Below are positions 31,480 to 40,641 of a stretch of 64,000 nucleotides of DNA, piece by piece (positions within the stretch are counted from its first letter, which is position 1; each line of letters starts with the position of its first letter). Location: contig OZ242179.1 in the NCBI GenBank assembly GCA_965205735.1, positions 4,224,557 to 4,288,556 on the forward strand. The letters are read 5' to 3'. The notes under the pieces were generated by a model that saw only the letters and a list, made by a program, of their open reading frames with translations, searched no databases and was not told where the DNA came from. Made by a program: the position numbers and the translations under genes. The DNA comes from VXNE01 sp965205735. GTDB lineage: Bacteria > Pseudomonadota > Gammaproteobacteria > Pseudomonadales > Azotimanducaceae.

Positions 31480-32963
31480 TGCCTGAGGAAAGCGACATCT
31501 CGGCCGTCCGTCGCAGGAAACTGGCCGCCCTGCGCGAACGCGGTCTGGCATATCCGAACGGATTCGAGCGCTCTGCGCGTGCGGAAGAACTGCACGCGGC
31601 GTACGCCGAGACAGACAAGGCGACACTCGAAGCGCAGGCCGTATCCGCAACGGTCGCCGGACGCATCATGTTGCGCCGCGTGATGGGCAGAGCGAGTTTC
31701 ATCACGCTGCAGGACGGAAGCGGACGCATACAGTGCTATCTGCGCAGCGATGACATCGGTGCTTCCGCCTACGCAGATTTCCGGGAGTTGTACGACATTG
31801 GCGATATCGTCGGGGTCGCCGGAACCCTCATGCGGACCAACAGGGGGGAACTCACCGTCGCCGCGGCGACGATTCGCATGTTGACCAAGGCTTTGCGGCC
31901 ATTGCCCGAGAAATACCGCGGCCTCGCGGATACGGAAGTCAAGTACAGGCAACGCTATCTCGATCTCATCATGAGCGAGGAGTCGCGGTCGCGTTTCGCG
32001 ATGCGCTCGCGACTGTTGGCGGAACTGCGGCGGTTTTTCGATGCGCGCGGCTATCTGGAAGTGGAGACGCCGATGATGCATCCGATTCCCGGCGGAGCAG
32101 CGGCGCGGCCCTTCGTGACTCGGCACAATGCCCTCGACATGGATCTCTACCTGCGCATTGCGCCGGAGCTGTATCTGAAGCGATTGACCGTGGGCGGTTT
32201 CGAACGCGTATACGAGATCAACCGGAGCTTCCGAAACGAAGGCTTGTCAAGGCGGCACAATCCGGAATTCACCATGCTGGAGTTTTACCAGGCCTACAGC
32301 ACGTTCGAGGATCTGATGCGCCTTACCGAGGAGTTGATGCGCGAAGTTGCGACAAGGGTGACCGGTTCCTGCATCGTCTCCTACCAAGGCGTCGAAATCG
32401 ATTTCGGGGTCCCGGCCGAACGCCACACCATGGCCGACTCGCTCCTTGCGCATACGGGCGTGACACCTGACGATCTCGCCGATCGGGCGCGCCTCGCGGT
32501 CGCCGCCCGCAACATGCATGTCGAGGTCGAAGGCGATTGGGGCTACGGCAAGATATTGACGGAGTTGTTCGAACGTCATGTCGAACACAAGCTCGTGCAG
32601 CCGACGTTCATCACCCACTATCCGACGGAGGTCTCCCCGCTCGCGCGGCGAAGCGATACCGATGTCGGCATCGCCGAACGGTTCGAGTACTTTGTCGGGG
32701 GCCGAGAAATCGCCAACGGGTTTTCGGAGATCAACGATCCAGAGGATCAGGCCGCGCGGTTTCGCACCCAGGCGGAACGCAAATCCAGGGGCGATGAAGA
32801 GGCCATGCACTACGACGCCGACTATGTCACGGCGCTGGAATACGGTATGCCGCCGACTGCGGGCGAGGGGGTGGGCATCGATCGATTGATGATGCTGCTG
32901 TCGGACGCGTCCTCAATTCGGGACGTACTGCTGTTTCCGCAAATGCGCAAGGTCGATACATGA
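31479..32963 (+). CDS. lysS: Lysyl-tRNA synthetase (class II)
   Basis: The product is 494 aa. The N-terminal OB fold reads VAGRIMLRRVMGRASFITLQ. Class II motif 1 is RRFFDARGYLEVETPMMHP, motif 2 is FRNEGLSRRHNPEFTMLEFY, and motif 3 is GEGVGIDRLMMLLS. GTG 31479 overlaps the prfB stop by one base. It is followed by ung with a 4-bp overlap (32960-32963), so prfB-lysS-ung is one transcript. In E. coli lysS ends the operon; the coupling to ung is local to this genome or its relatives. Confidence 0.97.
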   Translation: MPEESDISAVRRRKLAALRERGLAYPNGFERSARAEELHAAYAETDKATLEAQAVSATVAGRIMLRRVMGRASFITLQDGSGRIQCYLRSDDIGASAYADFRELYDIGDIVGVAGTLMRTNRGELTVAAATIRMLTKALRPLPEKYRGLADTEVKYRQRYLDLIMSEESRSRFAMRSRLLAELRRFFDARGYLEVETPMMHPIPGGAAARPFVTRHNALDMDLYLRIAPELYLKRLTVGGFERVYEINRSFRNEGLSRRHNPEFTMLEFYQAYSTFEDLMRLTEELMREVATRVTGSCIVSYQGVEIDFGVPAERHTMADSLLAHTGVTPDDLADRARLAVAARNMHVEVEGDWGYGKILTELFERHVEHKLVQPTFITHYPTEVSPLARRSDTDVGIAERFEYFVGGREIANGFSEINDPEDQAARFRTQAERKSRGDEEAMHYDADYVTALEYGMPPTAGEGVGIDRLMMLLSDASSIRDVLLFPQMRKVDT

Positions 32964-33658
32964 GCGAAGCGGCGGATCGCGTCGTCCTTGAGCCATCTTG
33001 GAAATCGGCGCTGTTGCCGGAGTTTGAGAAGCCTTACATGCGGCAACTCCGGGACTTCCTTCTCTCGGAGAAGCGGGCGCGCAAGGTCGTCTATCCGAAG
33101 GGCAGCGAAATCTTCGCCGCGCTGAACCTGACGCCGCTGCCCCAGGTGCGCGTGGTCGTCATTGGCCAGGACCCCTATCACGGGCCTAACCAGGCGCACG
33201 GGCTGTGTTTCTCGGTTCGCGCCGGCGTACCCCGTCCGCCGTCGCTGGAGAACATATTTCAAGAGGTATCCGACGACGTTACCGGCGGCGAAGTGCCGCC
33301 GGGTCACGGATGCCTGATACCTTGGGCTCAGCAGGGCGTGCTGTTGTTGAATTCCGTGTTGACCGTGGCACGCGGACGCGCCGGCTCGCACCAGGGTCGC
33401 GGTTGGGAGACGTTCACCGACCGCGTCGTCGAATTGATCAAGGACCAGAGGGAGTCGGTGGTGTTCATGCTCTGGGGAAGCTATGCGCAACGAAAGGGCG
33501 CGCTGGTGGACACACGCCGACACTTGGTTCTCACGGCGCCGCACCCGTCGCCGCTGTCGGCGAATCGGGGCTTTTTCGGGTGCCGCCACTTTTCCAGCGC
33601 GAATCGCTATCTGAAAGCTCGGGGGTTCGATCCCATTGACTGGTTCGCCGTGGGCTAG
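32960..33658 (+). CDS. ung: Uracil-DNA glycosylase, family 1
   Basis: The product is 232 aa. It removes uracil from DNA. The catalytic loop is VVIGQDPYHGPNQAHGLCFS (Asp in GQDPYH), and the DNA-intercalating loop is APHPSPLSANRGFFGC. The Asn-containing LLLNSVLTV is present. Length is normal. It overlaps lysS by ATGA. Confidence 0.97.
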   Translation: MSEAADRVVLEPSWKSALLPEFEKPYMRQLRDFLLSEKRARKVVYPKGSEIFAALNLTPLPQVRVVVIGQDPYHGPNQAHGLCFSVRAGVPRPPSLENIFQEVSDDVTGGEVPPGHGCLIPWAQQGVLLLNSVLTVARGRAGSHQGRGWETFTDRVVELIKDQRESVVFMLWGSYAQRKGALVDTRRHLVLTAPHPSPLSANRGFFGCRHFSSANRYLKARGFDPIDWFAVG

Positions 33659-33734
33659 GGTGCGCCGCCACGTCGAGAATCTCCGAACCCGCTTCTCCGA
33701 TCTCGTTCGCGCCGCGAACAAGGTGGTACGGCAC

Positions 33735-34193
33735 ATGAGGAAGGATCGCGACGCCGGCAGTCGGAACCCTTCCGGGAATCCTTCTGGGCCTCGGGATATC
33801 CATTTGCCAGCGGATACCTCGCAACTCCAGTTCTCTGGTCGCCGCGAAATCCAATGGTCGCTTGGCGCAGACTGGTTCTTCGCGGTCGGGGCGCTGCACG
33901 CGTTGCTTGCGATCGCCCTCGGCGCGTTGTTGTCGCCATGGTGGATCGCCGTATGCGGAGCGAGTTTCGCCCTCAAGACCGTTCGCGCCCGACCCGGTGA
34001 AGCGTATCTGCTCATCGCCTTCGATGACCGCATCGAGGTGCGCCGCCAGGGTGCCGTGCTGCGGTTGGCGGGCGCGTGCTGGATGACCCAGAGATGGCTC
34101 GTCATCCCGACTTCCCGGCGCGTATTGCCGGTGCGGCGCGGGCGGTTATCGGCTCAGGACTTCGCTCGGCTGCGGCGCGCCGCCAGCGGCTGA
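33735..34193 (+). CDS. YgfX/CptA-like membrane protein
   Basis: The product is 152 aa from ATG 33735. Two close membrane helices (WFFAVGALHALLAIALGALL, WWIAVCGASFAL) are followed by a basic soluble tail with RWLVIPTSRRVLPVRRGRL and DFARLRR. The pattern matches YgfX, which is usually encoded beside sdhE and nadB. YgfX was proposed as a toxin affecting MreB/FtsZ and as part of flavinylation control; the role remains debated. sdhE is not here. nadB converges from the other side and overlaps its 3' end by 40 bp. The first ~50 residues are unlike the family, so the start may be further in; ATG 33636 inside ung is unlikely. Confidence 0.6.
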   Translation: MRKDRDAGSRNPSGNPSGPRDIHLPADTSQLQFSGRREIQWSLGADWFFAVGALHALLAIALGALLSPWWIAVCGASFALKTVRARPGEAYLLIAFDDRIEVRRQGAVLRLAGACWMTQRWLVIPTSRRVLPVRRGRLSAQDFARLRRAASG

Positions 34194-35797
34194 AGGACGT
34201 CCCACGGATCGGCGGTTGGGTTAAGCACGCTGGGCACTGCTTGTTTCAGCGGGTGAGGATAGTCCAGGGTGTAGTGCAGACCTCGACTCTCTCGGCGCGA
34301 CATCGCGCAGCGCACCATGAGTTCGGCCACGAGGATCACGTTGCGCAACTCGATGAGATCGTTCGAAATGTGGTGGTTCGCGTAGTATTCGTGCACCTCT
34401 CTCTTCAGCAGTTCGATCCGCCGGTACGCGCGTTCGAGGCGTTTGTTCGTCCGCACGATGCCCACGTAGTCCCACATGAAACGGCGCAGTTCATCCCAAT
34501 TGTGGGATAGGACCACATCTTCGTCGGAGTCTGTCACGCGGCTCGCATCCCACGCGGGCGCCGGAGGCAGTCTCCGGTCCTCCTCCGTGAGGCCTGCCAG
34601 GATGTGTTCAGCGGCGGAGTGCGCGAATACCATGCATTCGAGTAGCGAGTTGCTCGCGAGTCGGTTTGCACCGTGCAGCCCGGTGCAGGCGGTTTCGCCG
34701 ATGGCATACAGTCCTGGTACATCTGTGGCGCCATGACGGTCGACCATGACGCCGCCGCACGTGTAATGCGCGGCGGGAACGACGGGCACGGGCTCTTTAG
34801 TCATGTCGATGCCGAATTTTTGGCACTGGGCGCGAATGGTTGGAAAGTGCGATTCGATGAAATCCGCCGAGCGATGACTGATGTCAAGGTACACGCAGTC
34901 GGCACCCAATCGTTTCATCTCGTGGTCGATGGCACGCGCAACGACATCGCGGGACGCCAGTTCCCCGCGCGGGTCGAAGCGGCTCATGAACTGTTCCCCG
35001 TTCGGTAGCACCAGGCGACCGCCTTCGCCGCGCACGGCTTCCGAGATGAGAAACGACTTCGCGTGGGGGTGATACAGACAGGTCGGATGAAACTGGTTGA
35101 ACTCCATGTTGCTGATGCGGCATCCAGCCCGCCAAGCCATCGCCATGCCATCGCCGGTGGCGCCGTCGGGATTGCTCGTATACAGATAGACCTTGCTGGC
35201 ACCGCCCGTCGCGAGCACGATGTTCGCTGCCTGTATGAGTTCTACATCATCCGTCTCGCGGTTGTAGATGTAAGCGCCGATAGCGCGGTTGGATGACATC
35301 CCGAGCTTGTCCGCGGTGACGACATCGATCGCGACCCGGCCGATCAGGAACTCGATGCCGGGATGTTGCAAAGCCTGCTCGGTCAGGGCGCTCTCGATCG
35401 CGCGACCGGTGTGATCGGCGACGTGCAGCACGCGGCGATGGGTGTGTCCTCCCTCTCGGGTCAGGTGGAATGTTGCTTCGCTGGCGGTATCGAAAGACAA
35501 GCCGTATTCGATCAGGCGTTCGATGGCTCCGGGGCCATTTTCTACGGCGTAGCGAACGATTTCTTCATCGCACAGTCCCGCGCCGGCGCGCATGGTGTCT
35601 CGGATATGGTCTTCGGGTGAGTCGCCGGGGCCGGTCACTGCGGCGATGCCGCCCTGGGCGCGGTTTGTGGAGCCGCCGTCTATGCGATCTTTCGATAACA
35701 CGACGACGCGTGCCCGGTCGGCCACCTGAAGAGCGGCCGCCAAGCCCGCCGCTCCGCTACCGATGATGAGCACATCGGCGTGATATCGGTCGTTCAT
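34154..35797 (-). CDS. nadB: L-aspartate oxidase
   Basis: The product is 547 aa. This FAD enzyme oxidises aspartate to iminoaspartate, the first step of de novo NAD synthesis with NadA. The FAD-binding start is ADVLIIGSGAAGLAAALQVA. GGSTNRAQGGIAA, EFNQFHPTCLYHP and CGGVMVDRHGATDVPGLYAI are typical. ATG 35797 is the first methionine before the FAD motif. It is divergent from rpoE, as in many gammaproteobacteria. Confidence 0.95.
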   Translation of the reverse strand: MNDRYHADVLIIGSGAAGLAAALQVADRARVVVLSKDRIDGGSTNRAQGGIAAVTGPGDSPEDHIRDTMRAGAGLCDEEIVRYAVENGPGAIERLIEYGLSFDTASEATFHLTREGGHTHRRVLHVADHTGRAIESALTEQALQHPGIEFLIGRVAIDVVTADKLGMSSNRAIGAYIYNRETDDVELIQAANIVLATGGASKVYLYTSNPDGATGDGMAMAWRAGCRISNMEFNQFHPTCLYHPHAKSFLISEAVRGEGGRLVLPNGEQFMSRFDPRGELASRDVVARAIDHEMKRLGADCVYLDISHRSADFIESHFPTIRAQCQKFGIDMTKEPVPVVPAAHYTCGGVMVDRHGATDVPGLYAIGETACTGLHGANRLASNSLLECMVFAHSAAEHILAGLTEEDRRLPPAPAWDASRVTDSDEDVVLSHNWDELRRFMWDYVGIVRTNKRLERAYRRIELLKREVHEYYANHHISNDLIELRNVILVAELMVRCAMSRRESRGLHYTLDYPHPLKQAVPSVLNPTADPWDVLQPLAARRSRAKS

Positions 35798-36061
35798 CGA
35801 TTTCGCCAAGTCCTTGTGGGCGGCCGAAGAGACGACGGCGTGAGTCGGGCGGACCATCGGCGGTCGGCTCGCGGTTCTCTGCTCGTTGCGAAAGCGCGGT
35901 CGGCCATTGCGAGAACGCGCGAAACAAGCATCGTCGCTTGCGGCGTGGCTAGTATATACCGCGCGCAAGATGCAGAATGTCGCGCCGAAATGTCGAACCC
36001 TTTGGGGACCTTGATGCCGATATGGGCGCGCCGGTCTCCGGCGTCGAGCAGGATGTAGTCG

Positions 36062-36682
36062 TTGGCCGCTGTTGAACCTGATGAGGAACTGGTCCGCCGG
36101 GTGCAGAAGGGCGACCGCCGTGCGTTTGACCTGCTGTTTCTTCGGTATCGCCACAAGATAAAGGGTCTGGTGGGACGCTTCGTGCGCGACCCGGCAGAAC
36201 TCGACGATGTCGTGCAGGAGGCGTTCATCAAGGCCTACCGCGCGTTGCCGAACTTTCGAGGGGAGAGCGCCTTCTATACATGGCTCTACCGAATCGCCGT
36301 CAACGCATCGAAGAACTACGTCGCGGCGTCAAGCCGCCGGACTCCCACTGTGGACATTGATGTTGGTGTGGCGGAACAACTCGAACAGACCGACGGCACC
36401 TATGCGTTGCGCGATGGAGATAGTCCCGAACAAGCGCTTCGCCGAGACGAACTCGCCGCCACCATCAGGCAGGCCATCATGGATCTGCCTGATGATTTGA
36501 GGACGACGGTAACTCTTAGGGAGTTTGATGGTCTAAGCTATCGACAAATCGCCGAAATCACGGATTGTCCTGTCGGCACCGTTCGTTCACGCATCTTCCG
36601 GGCGCGCGAAGCGATAGACGAACGTATCCGCTATCTGGTCGGACCGAGGCGGAGACAGGATGGCGCAGCATCCAGAAGTTGA
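36062..36682 (+). CDS. rpoE: ECF sigma factor RpoE (sigma-E/AlgU)
   Basis: The product is 206 aa. It directs the envelope-stress response and is held inactive by RseA. Region 2: VVQEAFIKAYRALPNFRGES, then FYTWLYRIAVNASKNY. Region 4: LREFDGLSYRQIAEITDCPV, then GTVRSRIFRAREAIDERI. The start must be TTG 36062: an in-frame TAG lies at 36056-36058, no ATG or GTG follows before the conserved part, and AGGATG stands 7 bp upstream. It is followed by rseA-rseB-rseC. I did not find a convincing sigma-E promoter in the nadB-rpoE gap. Confidence 0.94.
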   Translation: MAAVEPDEELVRRVQKGDRRAFDLLFLRYRHKIKGLVGRFVRDPAELDDVVQEAFIKAYRALPNFRGESAFYTWLYRIAVNASKNYVAASSRRTPTVDIDVGVAEQLEQTDGTYALRDGDSPEQALRRDELAATIRQAIMDLPDDLRTTVTLREFDGLSYRQIAEITDCPVGTVRSRIFRAREAIDERIRYLVGPRRRQDGAASRS

Positions 36683-36716
36683 CACGGAGTTGGAAAGTTT
36701 TAGGAAAGAGTTGTAA

Positions 36717-37292
36717 ATGACTGATAAAGTTCAGGAAGCTTTGTCGGCCATCATGGATGGTGAGGCGCGTGAGCTAGAGACGCGACGCCTCCTCGATGAG
36801 ATCGCGCGAGACGATGCGTTGCGCGACACGTGGGATCGATTTCACTTGGCGCGCAGCGCGATCGCCGGCGACCCGCTGGATACGACTGACGGCGCAGCGG
36901 CGATCAAGCGCCTGTGGATCGCGGTAGATGCGGGCGACGGGGACACCGAAACAATCGAGGCGCTTCCTCGCCGCCGTCCCTTTAGTATTCGGACGGGAGC
37001 GGCCATCCTCGGCATTGCCGCGGCGGCGGTCTTGGCGGTTTGGCTGTATCCGGTGCAGGATTCCGGCGTCGAACGACCGCCCCCAGACTCTGTGGCGCAG
37101 GCGGCTCCGTCGGAGACCCTTCCGGCGGAGAATGCAGCGTGGGACGCGCTGTCGTCAGAAGACCGCGCACGTGCCCAGGCCTACTTGCTGCAACATCTGC
37201 GGCGGCATTCGATGGCCAACCGCGCTCACCCGATTCCGATCGCCAAACTGGCGACCTATCGGCCGCAACCCCAATCTGATCGCAATGAGTAG
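36717..37292 (+). CDS. rseA: Anti-sigma-E factor RseA (MucA-like)
   Basis: The product is 191 aa. The cytoplasmic sigma-binding N-terminus (EALSAIMDGEARELETRRLL, RDTWDRFHLARSAIAGDPL) is followed by one membrane helix (TGAAILGIAAAAVLAVWLYP) and a periplasmic domain. It sequesters RpoE until DegS/RseP proteolysis. AGGAAAGAG precedes the ATG. Its 3' end overlaps rseB by 8 bp. Confidence 0.9.
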   Translation: MTDKVQEALSAIMDGEARELETRRLLDEIARDDALRDTWDRFHLARSAIAGDPLDTTDGAAAIKRLWIAVDAGDGDTETIEALPRRRPFSIRTGAAILGIAAAAVLAVWLYPVQDSGVERPPPDSVAQAAPSETLPAENAAWDALSSEDRARAQAYLLQHLRRHSMANRAHPIPIAKLATYRPQPQSDRNE

Positions 37293-38280
37293 TCGTCCTA
37301 TCCTGTTTTGGCTGCTGGCGGTCGGTGCGATCACCTCCTACGCGCAATCTGAATTCGCCCAGGGAAGGACGCCCGAACAGTGGCTGGACGCGATGCACGC
37401 GGCGTTCGACGAACTCGGCTACGACGGCGTGTTCATGTATCGCGGCGGTTCGGAAATCGCGATGCTGAGAATCGTGCATCTCAATGTCGACGGCGTGAAG
37501 CGGATACGTTTGGTCCACCTGAATGGTGCGCCTCGGGAAGTCATTCGACACGGCGACCATGTGGTGAGCATGGTTCCGCTGAATGACGCGTCCCCGCGTC
37601 TTGGCCGCAGCACCCCGGTGCGACCCTGGGGACGCTCCTTCGCCCCGCGCTTACAGGCAGCGGAAAAACACTACCGGATACACTTCGATGGCGAGGACAG
37701 GATTGCCGGACGACGCGCGGTGCACATCATGGTATGTCCCTGGGACGAGGACCGCTTCGGGCACCGGCTGTGGCTCGATCACGCTACTGGACTGTTGCTC
37801 CGTTCGGAGTTGCACGACGCCCAAGGAGACAATCTTGAGGTGTTTCAGTTCGCGTCCCTCGTGATCGGGGAAGGCATCCCCGAATCGGCGCTGGAACCGG
37901 AGCCGGGAGAAGCTTGGGTCCACGAACCCTTGACTGCACAGAGCGGTGAAGCCCCCGCGCCCGCGGTGCCGATCAGATGGCATGCCGGCTGGGTACCCGA
38001 GGGTTTCGTTATGGCGGACGCCGAGGTATGTGATTTGCGGGGGTCCGGCGAAGCGGTTACCACCATGATGTGGAGCGACGGCATGGCGGCATTCCATGTA
38101 TTCGTGGAATCGACCCCCGATGGCAACGCTGTGGACCTGGCGTCGCGCGATGGCGCGACGGTAGTCGTGACGCACATCGTAAGGCCGCCCCGGATGGACC
38201 AGCACTTGGTGACCGTCGTTGGCGAGGTGCCGACGCGGACTGCCCGTCGCATTGCGAGGTCGGTCTACTATCAAGATTGA
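37285..38280 (+). CDS. rseB: Sigma-E regulator RseB (MucB-like)
   Basis: The product is 331 aa, periplasmic. The signal peptide PILFWLLAVGAITSYAQS is followed by the MucB/RseB two-domain fold: YDGVFMYRGGSEIAMLRIVH and GRSFAPRLQAAEKHYRIHFD, then the C-terminal domain with WHAGWVPEGFVMADAEVCDL and MWSDGMAAFHVFVE. It binds RseA and senses mislocalised LPS/lipoproteins. ATG 37285 lies inside the end of rseA, which suggests coupled translation. Confidence 0.92.
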   Translation: MSSRPILFWLLAVGAITSYAQSEFAQGRTPEQWLDAMHAAFDELGYDGVFMYRGGSEIAMLRIVHLNVDGVKRIRLVHLNGAPREVIRHGDHVVSMVPLNDASPRLGRSTPVRPWGRSFAPRLQAAEKHYRIHFDGEDRIAGRRAVHIMVCPWDEDRFGHRLWLDHATGLLLRSELHDAQGDNLEVFQFASLVIGEGIPESALEPEPGEAWVHEPLTAQSGEAPAPAVPIRWHAGWVPEGFVMADAEVCDLRGSGEAVTTMMWSDGMAAFHVFVESTPDGNAVDLASRDGATVVVTHIVRPPRMDQHLVTVVGEVPTRTARRIARSVYYQD

Positions 38281-38776
38281 TCCGATCCGCCCGGACCTCC
38301 GTGATCCCGGTCGGCTGATCCTGCGTAGCGGAACGGTGGTTTCGGCGGAAGAGAGGACGTGTCGGGTCGCGCTGCGGCGCGACTATTGCGCCATTTGCCC
38401 GGCTACCGAGAGCGCTGACCGCGCTGGCGGCCGTGCTGACGAAAAGTGGCGCTGCGGTGTTGGATTCGCTTTTCCGCGCGAGATCGAACTGGGCGCGACG
38501 GGTGTCGCGCGCGGCGACTGCGTGCTGGTCGGCGTTGCGCGCGCCGGCGTATCGCTCGCCGCCGCAGTGGTCTTCGGCCTGCCTCTGGGCGTCATGCTGG
38601 CGGCGGCTGCCGCCACGCAAGTGCTCTGGAATGCGGGATTCGCGGGCGCCCTGGCTGGACTGATTGGCGGCGGCGCCTTGGCGCTGCTGGCGGCGCGGCG
38701 CGCTGGACTTGATGACTGGGTGGATCCGGTCCTGGTGGAGATTCGATCCCGGCGGGATGCCCACGGCAGGCGATGA
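38252..38776 (+). CDS. rseC: RseC/MucC-family membrane protein
   Basis: The product is about 174 aa from TTG 38252; the start is uncertain. It has the RseC layout: LRSGTVVSAEERTCRVALR, a Cys pair (YCAICPAT), a beta segment (GVGFAFPREIELGATGVARG), two membrane helices (SLAAAVVFGLPLGVMLAAAA, FAGALAGLIGGGALALLAAR) and a basic tail. RseC is linked to SoxR reduction and sigma-E control. GTG 38336 is the alternative start but would cut into the conserved TVVS strand. Position after rseB fits. The usual mucD does not follow; lepA comes next. Confidence 0.72.
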   Translation: MRGRSTIKIDPIRPDLRDPGRLILRSGTVVSAEERTCRVALRRDYCAICPATESADRAGGRADEKWRCGVGFAFPREIELGATGVARGDCVLVGVARAGVSLAAAVVFGLPLGVMLAAAAATQVLWNAGFAGALAGLIGGGALALLAARRAGLDDWVDPVLVEIRSRRDAHGRR

Positions 38777-38838
38777 CCGTGCCGCCGGAAGGGACAAAGG
38801 GTAGAATCCGACTGCCTTGTGCATGACGGCTTGATACA

Positions 38839-40638
38839 TTGCCGATCATCGACCACATCCGAAATTTCTCAATCATCGCGCACATCGACCATGGCAAGTC
38901 GACGCTCTCCGACAGGTTGATACAGCTTTGCGGCGGCCTGCCGGATCGGGAAATGGCCGAGCAGGTTCTCGATTCCATGGAACTCGAACGCGAGCGAGGA
39001 ATCACGATCAAGGCCCAGAGCGTGACCCTGCGCTATGCGGCGCGCGATGGGCGATGCTACCAACTCAACTTTATCGATACGCCCGGCCACGTGGACTTCA
39101 GCTACGAGGTGTCGCGCTCCCTTGCCGCCTGCGAAGGCGCCTTGCTGGTGGTGGACGCCGCCCAGGGGGTCGAGGCGCAATCCGTCGCCAACTGTTACAC
39201 GGCCATCGATCAAGGGGTCGAAGTGATTCCCGTATTGAACAAGGTCGACTTGCCGCAGGCGGATCCTGATCGGGTTCGTGCGGAGATCGAAGACATCATC
39301 GGTCTGGACGCTTCGGATGCGATGCTGGTGAGCGCGAAGACCGGAAGCGGTGTGGAAGGGTTGCTGGAGCGGCTGGTGACGGACATTCCCGCGCCTGAAG
39401 GGGATCCGGGCGGGCCGCTGCAGGCGCTGATCGTCGACTCCTGGTTCGACAACTATCTCGGCGTTGTCTCGCTGGTGCGCGTCGTGCAGGGCACCGTTAA
39501 GAAGGGCGATCGGATCCTGGCGAAGTCCGTTGGGCGTACGCACGTGGTCGACGATGTCGGGCGCTTCACGCCAAAGCGCGAGACCTGCGACGCGCTGTCG
39601 GCGGGCGAGGTCGGTTACATAGTGGCCGGCATCAAGCAGATACGCGGCGCGCCGGTGGGAGACACCCTGGTGACCGCGAGTGCGGCGGATGTCGACGCGC
39701 TGCCGGGTTTCGCGCGGGCCAAACCGCAGGTCTATGCGGGCATGTTTCCCGTCGCCTCCGACGATTTCGAGAACTTTCGCGATGCGCTGGCAAAATTGAC
39801 GCTGAACGACGCGGCGCTCTTCTTTGAACCGGAGACATCGGATGCCCTCGGCTTCGGCTTCCGCTGCGGTTTCCTCGGGATGCTGCACATGGAAATCGTG
39901 CAGGAGCGACTGGAACGGGAATACGACCTCGATCTCGTCACATCGGCACCGACAGTGATTCACGAGGTCGCCACCAAGGACGGCCGGACCTTCGAGGTCG
40001 ACAACCCTTCGCGTCTGCCGGAACCGACGCAGATTGTCGAGTTGCGTGAACCCATCGCCGAAGCGCACATACTCGTGCCGCAGACCTACCTTGGCAACGT
40101 CATCAATCTCTGCGTGGCGCGCCGGGGCGTGCAGCGAAACGCGCAATTCTCCGGCGGCCAGGTGGCCCTCACCTACGAATTGCCGCTGTCGGAAGTGGTG
40201 ATGGACTTCTTTGACCGCCTGAAGTCGGTGAGCCGAGGTTTTGCTTCGCTCGACTACGGTTTCTTGCGTTTCGAAGCGGCGCCACTGGTGAAGCTCGATG
40301 TGCTCATCAACGGTGACCGGATCGATGCGCTGGCGATCATCGTGCACCGGGAACATGCCGAGGCGCGGGGGCGGGACCTCATTCGCAAGATGAAGGAGTT
40401 GATTCCGCGCCAGATGTTCGATGTCGCGATCCAGGCGGCACTCGGCAACCACGTCATCGGCCGCGTAAATGTCAAGGCCCTGCGCAAGAATGTCACGGCG
40501 AAGTGCTACGGCGGCGACGTGACAAGGAAGAAGAAGCTGCTGGAAAAACAGCGCGCGGGCAAAAAGCGCATGAAACAGCTAGGGAGCGTACACATACCGC
40601 AGGAAGCGTTTTTCGCAGTGCTCAAAGTGGATCGCTGA
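38839..40638 (+). CDS. lepA: Elongation factor 4 (LepA)
   Basis: The product is 599 aa, a ribosome-bound GTPase that back-translocates or helps initiation. G motifs: IIAHIDHGKSTLSDRL, ERGITIKAQ, IDTPGHVDFSYEV, LNKVDLPQADP and SAKTGSG. The diagnostic C-terminus is KKLLEKQRAGKKRMKQLGSV then HIPQEAF. The start is TTG 38839, three codons before IDHIRNFSIIAHIDHGK; no ATG is available. It is followed after 3 bp by rnc, without lepB. Confidence 0.97.
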   Translation: MPIIDHIRNFSIIAHIDHGKSTLSDRLIQLCGGLPDREMAEQVLDSMELERERGITIKAQSVTLRYAARDGRCYQLNFIDTPGHVDFSYEVSRSLAACEGALLVVDAAQGVEAQSVANCYTAIDQGVEVIPVLNKVDLPQADPDRVRAEIEDIIGLDASDAMLVSAKTGSGVEGLLERLVTDIPAPEGDPGGPLQALIVDSWFDNYLGVVSLVRVVQGTVKKGDRILAKSVGRTHVVDDVGRFTPKRETCDALSAGEVGYIVAGIKQIRGAPVGDTLVTASAADVDALPGFARAKPQVYAGMFPVASDDFENFRDALAKLTLNDAALFFEPETSDALGFGFRCGFLGMLHMEIVQERLEREYDLDLVTSAPTVIHEVATKDGRTFEVDNPSRLPEPTQIVELREPIAEAHILVPQTYLGNVINLCVARRGVQRNAQFSGGQVALTYELPLSEVVMDFFDRLKSVSRGFASLDYGFLRFEAAPLVKLDVLINGDRIDALAIIVHREHAEARGRDLIRKMKELIPRQMFDVAIQAALGNHVIGRVNVKALRKNVTAKCYGGDVTRKKKLLEKQRAGKKRMKQLGSVHIPQEAFFAVLKVDR

Positions 40639-40641
40639 TCC

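Noticed and set aside
35800..36061. Sigma-E-type autoregulatory promoter before rpoE
   Set aside because: I looked for GGAACTT-N16-TCTGA. Only weak partial matches (for example GAACCC near 35996) were found, so no promoter is reported.
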